This document shows positions 33,970 through 43,013 of a stretch of 64,000 nucleotides of DNA, in pieces. The DNA comes from an uncultured Candidatus Saccharibacteria bacterium (GTDB taxonomy: Bacteria > Patescibacteriota > Saccharimonadia > Saccharimonadales > Saccharimonadaceae): NCBI GenBank assembly GCA_938046735.1, contig CALIXF010000009.1:222956-286955 (forward strand). Direction: 5' to 3'. The translations under genes and the position numbers were made by a program. Each line of letters starts with the position of its first letter. The first letter of the stretch is position 1. Under the pieces are notes generated by a model that saw nothing but the letters and a program-made list of their open reading frames with translations, was not told the origin of the DNA and made no database searches.

Positions 33970-35031
33970 TTAGAAATGACCAAACTTGGCGGTATCTTCG
34001 AAACATTTATCTAATAAACCTAAATCTTTGATCATTTGCTTCGGAGTACATTCAGCGTACAGAGATTTTTCCGGTTCAATATTTTTACCATCACCTAAAA
34101 TATAGATCGCAAGCGGTTTAGCAATACCAATGGCGTACGAAAGTTGAACTTCGCAACGAGCTAGATTTCGTTCTTTAAGATAGCGAATGGCAATTTCGCG
34201 AGCTTTGTAGGCGCCAGAACGATCTACCTTAGAAGGATCTTTACCGGAAAAGGCACCGCCGCCAACAGGTGCGAATGATTGATAGCTATCGACGACTATT
34301 TTGCGGCCAGTAAGACCGGCGTCTCCCTGAAAGCCGCCGATCAGAAATTTGCCAGTTGGATTGATAAGAAATTTTTGAACTTTTAGTCCATATTTTTCAG
34401 CCAAAGTTTTGGCTTGATCAATTAAAATCTTATCTGTTGTAGCTCGGTCTTCTTCAGTATTCTGATAGCTGATAGTCCAATCTTTAATCTTCTTGAGATG
34501 CATCTTTCGATCATATACGCCAGTGATTTGAGTTTTTCCGTCTGGCAAAAATCTCTGGTCTTTCTGTCGAAGATTATCATAAAATCTAGAAAATTCCTGA
34601 AGCAAGTGCATGGCGACTGGTTTATATTCTGGAGTATCATTGCAGGCAAAACCAAACATCATACCTTGATCACCGGCACCACCAATTTCATCATTAGTAC
34701 CCAGTGCAATATCATGACTTTGTTTCCCTAAATTATTGACGACTTCAATTTCTGCTGGATCACCAGACTCGACAACGTTGATCGCACGCCCGTCTTGATC
34801 GATATAACCAACATCTTTAAGCACGCGCCTGACTATTTTTTCAACACCAACTTCGCTATTTGAGGTGACTTCGCCAGTAATGAAAATTTTGCCTTTACCA
34901 CCCATCACTTCAATACCACAGCGAGAATGCTTATCATCTTGTAAAAAGGCATCGAGGAGAGCGTCACTAATTTGATCACAAACCTTATCAGGATGACCAC
35001 GAAAAACAGTTTCATTAGTATATAGTTTCAT
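33970..35031 (-). CDS. metK: S-adenosylmethionine synthetase
   Basis: Makes SAM from methionine and ATP, feeding methyltransferases such as TrmD, RsmD and the SPOUT enzyme in this window. The 353-residue product has FRGHPDKVCDQISDALLDA (~10-28), GAGDQGMMFGFA (~116-127), the P-loop-like GGGAFSGKDPSKVDRSGAY (~253-271) and DPAEIEVV. It is shorter than most bacterial MetK (~380-400), chiefly from a trimmed central region. The methionine itself must be imported, as no biosynthesis genes are seen. Confidence 0.94.
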   Translation of the reverse strand: MKLYTNETVFRGHPDKVCDQISDALLDAFLQDDKHSRCGIEVMGGKGKIFITGEVTSNSEVGVEKIVRRVLKDVGYIDQDGRAINVVESGDPAEIEVVNNLGKQSHDIALGTNDEIGGAGDQGMMFGFACNDTPEYKPVAMHLLQEFSRFYDNLRQKDQRFLPDGKTQITGVYDRKMHLKKIKDWTISYQNTEEDRATTDKILIDQAKTLAEKYGLKVQKFLINPTGKFLIGGFQGDAGLTGRKIVVDSYQSFAPVGGGAFSGKDPSKVDRSGAYKAREIAIRYLKERNLARCEVQLSYAIGIAKPLAIYILGDGKNIEPEKSLYAECTPKQMIKDLGLLDKCFEDTAKFGHF

Positions 35032-35067
35032 ACAATGCTTTCTTGTGGTCCCTAATTTTACACTTTA

Positions 35068-35076
35068 ATTTTAACA
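35068..35076 (-). promoter_or_regulatory. Extended -10 promoter of metK
   Basis: TGT plus TAAAAT (35073-35068), giving a leader of ~30 nt. I see no SAM-riboswitch signature in this short leader. Confidence 0.55.
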
Positions 35077-35157
35077 CAGAAAGCTTAAGGTTAGAATACT
35101 TAAAATACTGTAACTAAGCAGATACACCTTGAATCTTTTTAAAATATCTAAAGGTTT

Positions 35158-36618
35158 TCACTGTAGCTTTTTACGAAGAATTTCTTGCGCCATGCTTGGG
35201 TTAGCCTTGCCACGAGAAGCTTTCATAACTTGCCCAACCAAAAAACCAAGAACCTTCTCAGAGCCAGCCTTAAAGTCAGCAACGGCCTGAGCATTGTTTG
35301 GATTATTAATGACTTCCTCAACGATTTTTTCTACGGTACCAAGATCATTTTCCTGGATGAGATTTAATTCCTTAGCAATTACCCTGGTCTCTTTAAAGTG
35401 CATTTCGGAAATAAAGAAGTGTAGAAAAACCTCTTTCGCACTAGTACTTGACAGTTCATTTTTTGCAATCATTGCATTTAGATCAATAAGTTGTTTCACG
35501 CTTGGCATTGGGTCATTCAAGAGACTGCTATTCTCCTCAGCTAGAAGGACCGAAGTAAAGAGGTTAGCAATCTTGAGGATAGCAGTTTTACTAGTTTTCT
35601 TATCAATACCTTGGATATCATATTCAGTCTTCAGCTCAGCTAACTTATCAACAAGAGCCTTGTAATCTAGAAGAATTTCAAGAATATCTTGAGAAATAAT
35701 CACACCGAGGGTGGCACGGTAATCGGCTGGAAGTAGAGGCATATTTTCCTGCTCTTTTTCAATCTGTTGACTGGTCAGTCTAATCGGAGGAAGATCAGGT
35801 TCAGGCATGTAGCGGTAATCTTGAGCCTCTTCCTTACTACGCTGAGAGGTGGTTTTACCAGTGGCGTCGTTCCAACCACGAGTTTCTTGAACGATAACCT
35901 CGCCAGCATCAAGCATTTTGCTTTGACGTTCGTATTCATATTCAATAGCGCGCTCAACAGAGCGGAAAGAGTTCAAGTTCTTAATCTCAGCACGTTTGCC
36001 GAGTACCTTACTACCTTTTTCGGCTAGTGAAATATTAACATCGAAGCGCATATTGCCATTATATAGATCACCAAAACAGACACCAGAGAAGGTCATCAGG
36101 CGCCAAAGCTCCTTACAGTAATCATGAGCATCACGAGCGGAGTAAATATCGGGCATAGAGACAATTTCGATGAGTGGAGTATCAGCACGATTGAGATCAA
36201 CTAATGAATAATGATCAAAGTGAGTTAGCTTACCGGCATCACCTTCAAGATGTGCGTGCTCGATGCGGATTTTTTTACCACTTGGTAATTCAACAAAGCC
36301 AGCGCCAATAATTGGTTGATACATTTGAGTGATCTGGTAACCCTTAGGAGAGTCTGGGTAAAAGTAATGTTTACGATCAAAACGAGATAATAGATTAATT
36401 TCGGAATTAAGCGCAAGTCCGGCACGTACTGCCATATTAACAGCTTCACGATTTAAGCGTGGCAACATACCCGGCAAAGCATATTCAACTGGTGAAACAC
36501 AAGAGTTTGGCTCTTTACCACGAGCATCATTATCTACCTCAGAGAAGAGTTTGGTTTTGGTAGCGAGTTGTACATGACACTCGATACCGACGGTGATTTC
36601 ATATTTTTGTTCAGTCAT
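35158..36618 (-). CDS. gatB: Asp-tRNA(Asn)/Glu-tRNA(Gln) amidotransferase subunit B
   Basis: GatB binds the mischarged tRNA and carries the kinase site of GatCAB. The product (486 residues) has YEITVGIECHVQLATKTKLF near the start, RKHYFYPDSPKGYQITQMY (~66-84), LEGDAGKLTH and a C-terminal YqeY-like tail (VADFKAGSEKVLGFLVGQVM, KANPSMAQEILRKKL). Two starts are possible: 36630 (TAATG overlap with the upstream gene) and 36618 (GGGAG seven bases upstream). I give the shorter, which begins closer to the family norm. Its presence implies no GlnRS and/or AsnRS. Confidence 0.93.
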   Translation of the reverse strand: MTEQKYEITVGIECHVQLATKTKLFSEVDNDARGKEPNSCVSPVEYALPGMLPRLNREAVNMAVRAGLALNSEINLLSRFDRKHYFYPDSPKGYQITQMYQPIIGAGFVELPSGKKIRIEHAHLEGDAGKLTHFDHYSLVDLNRADTPLIEIVSMPDIYSARDAHDYCKELWRLMTFSGVCFGDLYNGNMRFDVNISLAEKGSKVLGKRAEIKNLNSFRSVERAIEYEYERQSKMLDAGEVIVQETRGWNDATGKTTSQRSKEEAQDYRYMPEPDLPPIRLTSQQIEKEQENMPLLPADYRATLGVIISQDILEILLDYKALVDKLAELKTEYDIQGIDKKTSKTAILKIANLFTSVLLAEENSSLLNDPMPSVKQLIDLNAMIAKNELSSTSAKEVFLHFFISEMHFKETRVIAKELNLIQENDLGTVEKIVEEVINNPNNAQAVADFKAGSEKVLGFLVGQVMKASRGKANPSMAQEILRKKLQ

Positions 36619-36629
36619 AGTTTCTCCCA

Positions 36630-37049
36630 TTAAATTGCACCTAGATCCTTTAAAGCCTGACGAAAACTAGCCAAAGCATGCTTCGCTTGACTATATTCTA
36701 GATTAAAATCCTGTTCATGTGCGATCTGATTACGCTGCTTATGAGCATACCAAACAGAATTAAGCTGAGAGAATCGCCCGCTAGAGGCTTTGAGCCGCTC
36801 TCCCATGGTTTTACCGGGGATACCTAATTCCATGAGAGCGCGATCAAGTAATTTATCGGCTTCTATCACCGCGGCGTTATAAGAAAGTTTATTCTCACGA
36901 CTGAGGGAATTCTCAATTTTCAAGAATCTTGTTTGATAATCTTCGACATCGAAATGATGATTGTGACGCCCGGTCGAAGAAATGGCAATAAAAACAAAAA
37001 CACCAACGATTAGTATTGCTATCAATAAAATAAAAGTTGAATATGGCAT
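36630..37049 (-). CDS. Membrane-anchored HEPN-like protein within gatCAB
   Basis: A 139-residue protein with one N-terminal helix (YSTFILLIAILIVGVFVFIA, ~3-22) and a cytoplasmic helical domain (~35-139). The domain contains AAVIEADKLLDRALMELG (~59-76) and, at ~100-111, WYAHKQRNQIAH. Here Arg106, Asn107 and His111 form the R-x4-H motif typical of HEPN ribonuclease-type domains. I recognise the fold only by this motif and helix pattern. It overlaps gatA and gatB by TAATG at both ends, so it is translated with the amidotransferase. It may tether or regulate GatCAB or act on RNA; neither is shown. Confidence 0.6.
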   Translation of the reverse strand: MPYSTFILLIAILIVGVFVFIAISSTGRHNHHFDVEDYQTRFLKIENSLSRENKLSYNAAVIEADKLLDRALMELGIPGKTMGERLKASSGRFSQLNSVWYAHKQRNQIAHEQDFNLEYSQAKHALASFRQALKDLGAI

Positions 37050-38461
37050 TATTTTTTCTCCTCAGCAAGATGCTTGGCAAAACTTAAAATACTTTTATCG
37101 CTACGTCTTGGGCCGATGATCTGTAAACCGACAGGAAGCCCATTTTCTTTAGTTTCGCCGGCTGGGAAGGCTAAACTTGGTAAACCTGCAAGATTAATTG
37201 GAACGCTCATAACATCTTCAAAATACATGGCAACTGGATCACTAACTTTTTCACCAAGTTTAAAAGCTGGGGATGGAGAGACTGGTGTTAGTAAGTAATC
37301 ACACTGTTCGAAAGCTTTCTGATATTCTTGAATAATCAAGGTACGAACCTGTTCGGCTTTTTTGAAATAAGCATCATAGAAGCCGGAACTCAGAACGAAG
37401 TTACCAATCATAATACGACGCTTATTCTCTGGCATAAAACCTTCATTGCGAGAAAGACCGAAGACTTCACCAAGATTTTTCGCACGTTCAGAACGAAAAC
37501 CATAACGTACACCATCATAACGGGAAAGATTTGAAGCGACCTCGGCCGGTACCACAATGTAGTATACGGCGAGAGCATATTTTAAGATTGGCATATCAAG
37601 CTCGATGATTTTATGTCCAGCAGCTTTAAGTTTTTCTATTTCAAAATCGAGCACGCGTTGAACTTCGGGATCAATGGAATTATTTTTGAAGTCTCGAATA
37701 ACACCAATTTTGGCGGTTCTTGGATTGATTTGCGGAATAAAATATTTCTGTTCCTCATGTTTGTAATAACTAGGTAAAGTTGTGGGGTCTTTTTCGTCCT
37801 GGCCAGCACAAATAGACATCAGAAGATCCATATCCTCAGCATTTTTAGCAAAGAAACCGACACAGTCTGTACTAGAGGCCATAGCCACTACACCGTAGCG
37901 GGAGATAGTACCATAAGTTGGTTTAAAGCCGTAAACACCGTTAAAGGAGGCAGGTTGGCGGATTGAGCCGCCAGTATCAGTACCAGTGGCGAATTCAACA
38001 ATATCCAGCGCTACCGCCGCCGCGGAACCACCGGAAGAACCTCCTGGTACACGTTCAAAATCTTTGGCATTATGGGTAGGACCGAAATAGGAGTTCTCAG
38101 TGGATGAGCCGTGCGCAAAGGCATCAAGATTGGTGCGACCGATCATAATAGCACCAGCCTCTTCAAGCTTCTTGGCTGCGGTAGAATCGATGGGGGAATG
38201 GAATGGTTCAAGTATCTTTGCTGAAGCTGTCGTATTTCCCTCTTTACTCAAAAAATTATCTTTCAATGCATATGGGACGCCGGCGAGTGGTCCGACTTCT
38301 TCACCAGAAGCAATCTTTTTATCAATTTCCTCTGCTTTCTTTAGGGCTTTTTCTTCATCAGCCAGTGATACAAAAATATTATATTTGGCGAATTGACGGG
38401 CTTTTTCAAATGCCTCTTTCACTAGACTGACGGCAGAAATCTCCTTGTTTGCAATCTTCAT
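37049..38461 (-). CDS. gatA: Asp-tRNA(Asn)/Glu-tRNA(Gln) amidotransferase subunit A
   Basis: GatA releases ammonia from glutamine for amidation of mischarged tRNA. The 470-residue amidase has the Ser-cisSer-Lys triad: Lys in PYALKDNF (~67), and GTDTGGSIRQPASF (~160) with VPGGSSGGSAAAVAL (~136-150). The C-terminal half has the Gly/Pro-rich LPVGLQIIGPRRSD. AAAGGA precedes the ATG. It is the second gene of the gatC-gatA-(HEPN-like)-gatB operon. Confidence 0.96.
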   Translation of the reverse strand: MKIANKEISAVSLVKEAFEKARQFAKYNIFVSLADEEKALKKAEEIDKKIASGEEVGPLAGVPYALKDNFLSKEGNTTASAKILEPFHSPIDSTAAKKLEEAGAIMIGRTNLDAFAHGSSTENSYFGPTHNAKDFERVPGGSSGGSAAAVALDIVEFATGTDTGGSIRQPASFNGVYGFKPTYGTISRYGVVAMASSTDCVGFFAKNAEDMDLLMSICAGQDEKDPTTLPSYYKHEEQKYFIPQINPRTAKIGVIRDFKNNSIDPEVQRVLDFEIEKLKAAGHKIIELDMPILKYALAVYYIVVPAEVASNLSRYDGVRYGFRSERAKNLGEVFGLSRNEGFMPENKRRIMIGNFVLSSGFYDAYFKKAEQVRTLIIQEYQKAFEQCDYLLTPVSPSPAFKLGEKVSDPVAMYFEDVMSVPINLAGLPSLAFPAGETKENGLPVGLQIIGPRRSDKSILSFAKHLAEEKK

Positions 38462-38531
38462 TTCGGTCTTCCTTTAATAATTTCAATATTTTGACGAATT
38501 AGTTTTTTACATCTTAAATAATTTATCGGAC

Positions 38532-38819
38532 TTATAGAACTTTTGGCACTTGAATCATATCTTGCCTTGTGGCAGGAGCTAGATTTAAGAGTTCTTCACG
38601 AGTGGCATCTTGAGGTTTGATTTTGTCCTCGCGCCAGACGTTTTCCATTTCAAAAACTTGATATGTAGGCTCAATTCCATCAGTATTTAACTCGTCAAGT
38701 TGCGAAATGTAATTTACAATATTATCCAGATCTTGCTGCAAGCCTTCTATTTCGGACTCTTCAAGTGATAAATTAGAAAGTTTTGCTAGATGTAAGATAT
38801 CCTCGCGTGTATTTTTCAT
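38532..38819 (-). CDS. gatC: Asp-tRNA(Asn)/Glu-tRNA(Gln) amidotransferase subunit C
   Basis: GatC stabilises GatA and wraps between A and B. The 95-residue product has ILHLAKLSNLSLEESEIEGL (~8-27), the LDNIVNYISQLDELNTDGIE motif (~31-50) and the C-terminal PQDATREELLNLAPA. It leads the operon and has an extended -10 (TGATATAAT) six bases before its ATG. About 70 bases separate it from gatA. Confidence 0.92.
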   Translation of the reverse strand: MKNTREDILHLAKLSNLSLEESEIEGLQQDLDNIVNYISQLDELNTDGIEPTYQVFEMENVWREDKIKPQDATREELLNLAPATRQDMIQVPKVL

Positions 38820-38825
38820 AAGGTA

Positions 38826-38834
38826 ATTATATCA
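38826..38834 (-). promoter_or_regulatory. Extended -10 promoter, leaderless (gatC operon)
   Basis: TGA plus TATAAT (38831-38826), six bases, then ATG at 38819. Confidence 0.7.
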
Positions 38835-38904
38835 AAAAATCGGAGATATGACCGAGCTTCTGCATAACATAATTACCTGATGATTAATAATACTAATATA
38901 GCAA

Positions 38905-38936
38905 CAAAAAAGTACTCCGATGAGTGGAGTACTTTT
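38905..38936. terminator. Terminator of the Bce-type operon
   Basis: A stem AAAAGTACTCC/GGAGTACTTTT with a short loop and T-runs on both strands, ~20 bases past the permease stop. Its core resembles the terminator at 51352. Confidence 0.85.
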
Positions 38937-38956
38937 ATTTAGCCTTGACTACCTAT

Positions 38957-41119
38957 TTAACTTCGACGTAATTGCTTTTCAGAAATGATACGCTTGCTAC
39001 TTAAGAAAGTTAAGAGGAAGTAACCGCCATAGATAGCAACAAGAAAGATAACGGTCATGATGATTGACAAAGCTAGTCCTTCAGTGCCGATGAAGCTGAG
39101 AACCTTGATAGCGAAAGTTAAGCCAAAGATCGAATGAATGATTGCTAGAAAGAGCGGAGCAGCGAAGAAAATAGCAATCTGACGAAAGAGTGCACGGTTA
39201 ATCATTTTCTCATCCGCACCTAGACGTCTTAGGACCATATACTTATCGCGATTATCAGAAGACTCAGATAATTCCTTGAGTGAAAGGATTGCAGCACTGG
39301 AGATAAGAAAGATGATGCCAAGATACAAGCCAAGGAAGGTAGCAATAGCCTGAAGACCTACCGACATGGCGATTATCTGATTTTTGGTCTGAATACTATA
39401 AAAACGCGGGGAAGTAATTTTTATATAATCATTTTCGTTACCAGTAATGACGCGACGCAAATCTTTATCCAACTGTTCATTTTTATTTTTATCATTAGTC
39501 TTATAGTTTGCGGCCATGAAGTTCTCATATTTTACTAAAGTCTTGGTGACTTCGTCAGAAACAACGAGAATTCCCATATTGCCATTTGTATTGGATGGCT
39601 CGATAAAACCTTGCTTGTTATGGTCAAATTTTGGTGATAAGGTTTTTCCGTTTATCCTGATTTTATGTCCATCTTTCAGGGAAATATTGTAAATTTCTTC
39701 CATTTTCTTGAAGTCAGATAAAATAAAATACTGATCAGGGTTTAATTTGTATTGATCGAAGTGATATAACTTGGCGATCTTATTGTAATCTGAAACTGAG
39801 ATAATCCTTAAGACATACATTCCATTAGCGTGACCGTTAGTCATTTCAGCCATCTTTTGAAGAGATTTTTGATTCAACACGGCATTAAGATCAAGCCCAC
39901 CACTTTCTATCTTTTTGGAGAGGCTATAGGTATTAAATGAAGTTTGGTCTTTGAGGCTATTCCATAGACTTGGATTAGTCTTGATAATATCCTCGATACT
40001 CGCCTTAGAGTCATTTTCGTACTTGACTGCCATTTTTTGCTTCCAAGCCTTGAGAGCAGGATCATCTTTATCTTCTTCAGAATTGGATTCTTCCCATTTT
40101 GAATTATCGTTATTCCGGTATGAGACAACAGCATCGACAGGAGTGGCATATTCAAGTTGTTTTTTGGAAGTTTCACGGATAGATAAACAACTAGAAAGGG
40201 TACAGATAGTAAAGAGGAGCATGAGACAAATGACACTCATGGAAGCAACAGTAGTATTAACCTTACTACTAATCTGTCTAAATGTGAAGCTGTTCAGACC
40301 TCTATAATAAAGCTTTTTGCGTGCAGTAATCAATTTCATGATAAGACCAGAAAATGACCAATAAAGCAAGAAAGTTGCGAGAATTCCAGCACCCATGACC
40401 TGCGTAAACATCGAAGGGTTAGAGAGAAAAGTAAGGTAATTAACGGTAACTTGATAATAAGCGAAGCCTAAAATTGTAGCAGCAAGGAAGAAAATGATAA
40501 TACAAACAACAGGATTCTTTAAACGTACTTTTTCGGATTTTCGACTAGCCTGAATCAGATCAATAATCTTGAGCTTATTGATCATGATGGTATTAAAAGC
40601 GATCACCAAAAGATAGATTATCCCAAAATAGGCGATGGTTTTTAGACAAGCTTCACTGGAAAAGACGAATTGAAATTTCGACATATCAGCTTCAAATAGA
40701 TTGGCAACAAACACACTCATTAACTGTGATAAGACAACACCGATGGCGAGACCAGCCACTAGAGAAAGTAGACCAATAAAGAGGGTCTCGAAGAAAAGTA
40801 AGAGAGAGATCTTACGCTTACTCATACCAAGAGTAAGGTAGATAGAAAATTCTTTATTGCGACGTTTAATCAAAAATCTAGAGGCGTAAATTATCAGATA
40901 GCCAAGAATGCCGGCAACCACCACACTGACACCTGATAAGACATTAACAAGAAGTTTAACAACATCATGAGTGGAATTACTTAACTTCATCATAGAAGTT
41001 TGTGTACCAATAGCATTAAAAACGTAGAAGATAACAACACCGAGAATGAGGGTAAAGAAATAGATGGCGTAGTCTTTCATACTACGAATAATATTACGAA
41101 AAGAGAGTTTAAAGAGCAT
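38957..41119 (-). CDS. BceB-type ABC transporter permease
   Basis: A ten-helix FtsX-domain permease of the peptide-antibiotic sensing/resistance type, ~720 residues. It starts LFKLSFRNIIRSMKDYAIYF, the classic BceB N-terminus, with helix 1 following. FtsX modules lie at ~50-200 and in the C-terminal ~110 residues. A large extracellular domain (~310-580) sits between helices 7 and 8, the feature that separates BceB from other FtsX proteins. An alternative GTG start at 41134 exists; the ATG at 41119 fits the family start. It overlaps the ATPase gene by 11 bases. Confidence 0.88.
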   Translation of the reverse strand: MLFKLSFRNIIRSMKDYAIYFFTLILGVVIFYVFNAIGTQTSMMKLSNSTHDVVKLLVNVLSGVSVVVAGILGYLIIYASRFLIKRRNKEFSIYLTLGMSKRKISLLLFFETLFIGLLSLVAGLAIGVVLSQLMSVFVANLFEADMSKFQFVFSSEACLKTIAYFGIIYLLVIAFNTIMINKLKIIDLIQASRKSEKVRLKNPVVCIIIFFLAATILGFAYYQVTVNYLTFLSNPSMFTQVMGAGILATFLLYWSFSGLIMKLITARKKLYYRGLNSFTFRQISSKVNTTVASMSVICLMLLFTICTLSSCLSIRETSKKQLEYATPVDAVVSYRNNDNSKWEESNSEEDKDDPALKAWKQKMAVKYENDSKASIEDIIKTNPSLWNSLKDQTSFNTYSLSKKIESGGLDLNAVLNQKSLQKMAEMTNGHANGMYVLRIISVSDYNKIAKLYHFDQYKLNPDQYFILSDFKKMEEIYNISLKDGHKIRINGKTLSPKFDHNKQGFIEPSNTNGNMGILVVSDEVTKTLVKYENFMAANYKTNDKNKNEQLDKDLRRVITGNENDYIKITSPRFYSIQTKNQIIAMSVGLQAIATFLGLYLGIIFLISSAAILSLKELSESSDNRDKYMVLRRLGADEKMINRALFRQIAIFFAAPLFLAIIHSIFGLTFAIKVLSFIGTEGLALSIIMTVIFLVAIYGGYFLLTFLSSKRIISEKQLRRS

Positions 41120-41876
41120 CGCTAAGATCTCCACCTAGTAGAGTCATGACATCGATAATTTGATCGAAAAATTCTTTTCGCGAATTCTTACCACGATGAA
41201 TCTCGTTAAAAATTTGGCCGTCTTTGATGAAAATCACTCTGGAAGAATAGCTGGCAGTAAAAGCATCATGGGTAACCATAAGGATGGTGGCGCCGAGCTC
41301 TTGATTTAAGTAGTCAAAACGTTCAAGTAACATTCTAGAAGATTTTGAATCAAGTGCACCAGTTGGCTCATCAGCGAGAATTAGTTTTGGATCAGTAATG
41401 ATAGCACGGGCGGATGCTACACGCTGTTTCTGTCCACCAGAGAGTTGGTATGGATATTTTTGTAAGATGTTTTGAATATCCAAATCGGTGGCAACTTTTT
41501 TGACACGTGGTTCAATATCAACTGATTTAATGTTTTGAATAGAAAGAGCAAGTGCAATATTTTCGTAGGCGGTCAGATTATCGAGCAGATTAAAATCCTG
41601 AAAAATAAATCCTAGTTCTTCACGACGAAAACGATTAAGGTCGTTACCTTTTAGTTTAGTAATATCCGTACCAGCTACATAAATATGTCCAGAGGTGACC
41701 TTGTCAATGGTAGAGATAAGATTTAAAAGTGTGGTCTTACCTGAGCCACTTGCGCCCATAATAGCCACGAATTCACCACTATCCACCTCAAAAGAAATAT
41801 TATCAACCGCCTTCGTAATACTCGAGCGGTTCCCGTAATACTTCTCAATTTTCTCAATTTTTAGTAATTCTTTCAT
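41109..41876 (-). CDS. BceA-type ABC transporter ATPase
   Basis: A 255-residue MacB/LolD-class ATPase. Walker A is GASGSGKTT (~40-48), the Q-loop FIFQDFNLLDN, the signature YQLSGGQKQRVA (~142-153), Walker B LILADEPTGALD (~165) and H-loop VTHDAFTAS. It partners the downstream BceB-type permease. AAAGGA precedes the start. A short perfect inverted repeat (41889-41905) lies just upstream and could be an operator. Confidence 0.9.
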   Translation of the reverse strand: MKELLKIEKIEKYYGNRSSITKAVDNISFEVDSGEFVAIMGASGSGKTTLLNLISTIDKVTSGHIYVAGTDITKLKGNDLNRFRREELGFIFQDFNLLDNLTAYENIALALSIQNIKSVDIEPRVKKVATDLDIQNILQKYPYQLSGGQKQRVASARAIITDPKLILADEPTGALDSKSSRMLLERFDYLNQELGATILMVTHDAFTASYSSRVIFIKDGQIFNEIHRGKNSRKEFFDQIIDVMTLLGGDLSDAL

Positions 41877-41888
41877 TTTTTCCTTTCC

Positions 41889-41905
41889 AACAAGATTTTC
41901 TTGTT
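41889..41905. promoter_or_regulatory. Palindrome upstream of BceA-type gene
   Basis: AACAAGA and TCTTGTT separated by three bases, between the kinase gene and the ATPase gene. A TATAAA-like -10 (41919-41914, minus strand) lies just upstream of it. It could bind the response regulator or form an RNA hairpin in the leader. No functional evidence. Confidence 0.35.
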
Positions 41906-41928
41906 ACCTCAAGTTTATAGAATATCGA

Positions 41929-43011
41929 TTATTCTGTCGCGCTTTTAATATTACGATTTCTTACATTTTTGTAATAATCATTTTTCGCAAATGCAATCAT
42001 GATATCTGTGTATTGACATTCAATTGAACAGACGGAGATACGATGTCCAAGTTTCTCGATTAATTTTTTAACGATATAGAGACCCATGCCAGTACTTTTA
42101 TTGCTAGTTTCTGCCATGAGATTTATTTTTTTCTGATCAAAATCAAAAAGACGTCCATTATGACCAGTGAAAGCTTTCTGGAAAATACGAGATTGGTCTG
42201 AAGAAGGAATACCGATTCCATTATCAAAAATATGCAAAACAATTGATTTTGGAGTCTCCTCAGTGTAAATCTGAATTTTGGGAAACTTCTTTTTACGATA
42301 TTTGATACTATTAGCGAGAATTTGATTAAGAATAAACTCTAACCACTTAGGGTCGGTTTCGACAATTTTGTCAACATTTTTAACCTCAAAATCAATGTGG
42401 CTATCGATAATAATACTTTGATTTTTAAGAGCAACACGCTTAATAATTTCCGAGAGATTGGACTCAGAGATCTGATAGTCTTTTTCCACATGTTCCGACC
42501 TGACTAGGTAAAGAATCTGGTTAACATAATCATCGAGCCGGTCTAGTTCCAAAAAAAGTGATTGCTTGTTTTGGAATTTGGCTTGCGCGAGACTTAAGCG
42601 GAGAGCGGAAATAGGTAATTTCACTTCGTGAACCCAGAGTTCAAGATATTCCTTAAAATCTTCAAATTTGATTTTATATTGGTTGATTTGATCAATCATA
42701 TAGCGATTCAACTCGGAGATTTCTTGATGAAAAAGTCTTTCTTCATTGGTTTTAGGGCTAATCAATTCGTGCACCAAGGTTTTTTGATCTATCATATCTA
42801 ACTGTTCATAAATTACTTGATGGAAACGAACTTTTTTAAAATATGGATAAAGAAAACATGTAGTAAAAACAATAAGATGAATAAAAGTAATGAAGATATT
42901 CAATTCTGGTGAAATTGAAAACATCAAAAAGAGATATTGAATTAAAAGAAAAGCGACAAGATTAACTAAGAGAATAACGAGATGATCAGTGATATAATCT
43001 TTAAATTTCAT
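41929..43011 (-). CDS. BceS-type intramembrane-sensing histidine kinase
   Basis: A 360-residue kinase with two N-terminal helices (~11-30, ~36-57) joined by only a few residues, so no external sensor. This is the BceS/intramembrane-sensing layout, where the transporter senses the peptide. The H-box is WVHEVKLPISALRLSLAQ (~127-144), with HATPase motifs NQILANSIKYRKKK (N-box, ~243), DNGIGIP (G1, ~270) and STGMGLYIVKKL (G2, ~320). It begins just after the regulator gene. In such modules kinase and transporter form one complex. Confidence 0.88.
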   Translation of the reverse strand: MKFKDYITDHLVILLVNLVAFLLIQYLFLMFSISPELNIFITFIHLIVFTTCFLYPYFKKVRFHQVIYEQLDMIDQKTLVHELISPKTNEERLFHQEISELNRYMIDQINQYKIKFEDFKEYLELWVHEVKLPISALRLSLAQAKFQNKQSLFLELDRLDDYVNQILYLVRSEHVEKDYQISESNLSEIIKRVALKNQSIIIDSHIDFEVKNVDKIVETDPKWLEFILNQILANSIKYRKKKFPKIQIYTEETPKSIVLHIFDNGIGIPSSDQSRIFQKAFTGHNGRLFDFDQKKINLMAETSNKSTGMGLYIVKKLIEKLGHRISVCSIECQYTDIMIAFAKNDYYKNVRNRNIKSATE

Positions 43012-43013
43012 AC

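Noticed and set aside
35032..35157. SAM riboswitch before metK
   Set aside because: The predicted leader is ~30 nt and shows no SAM-binding consensus or terminator.
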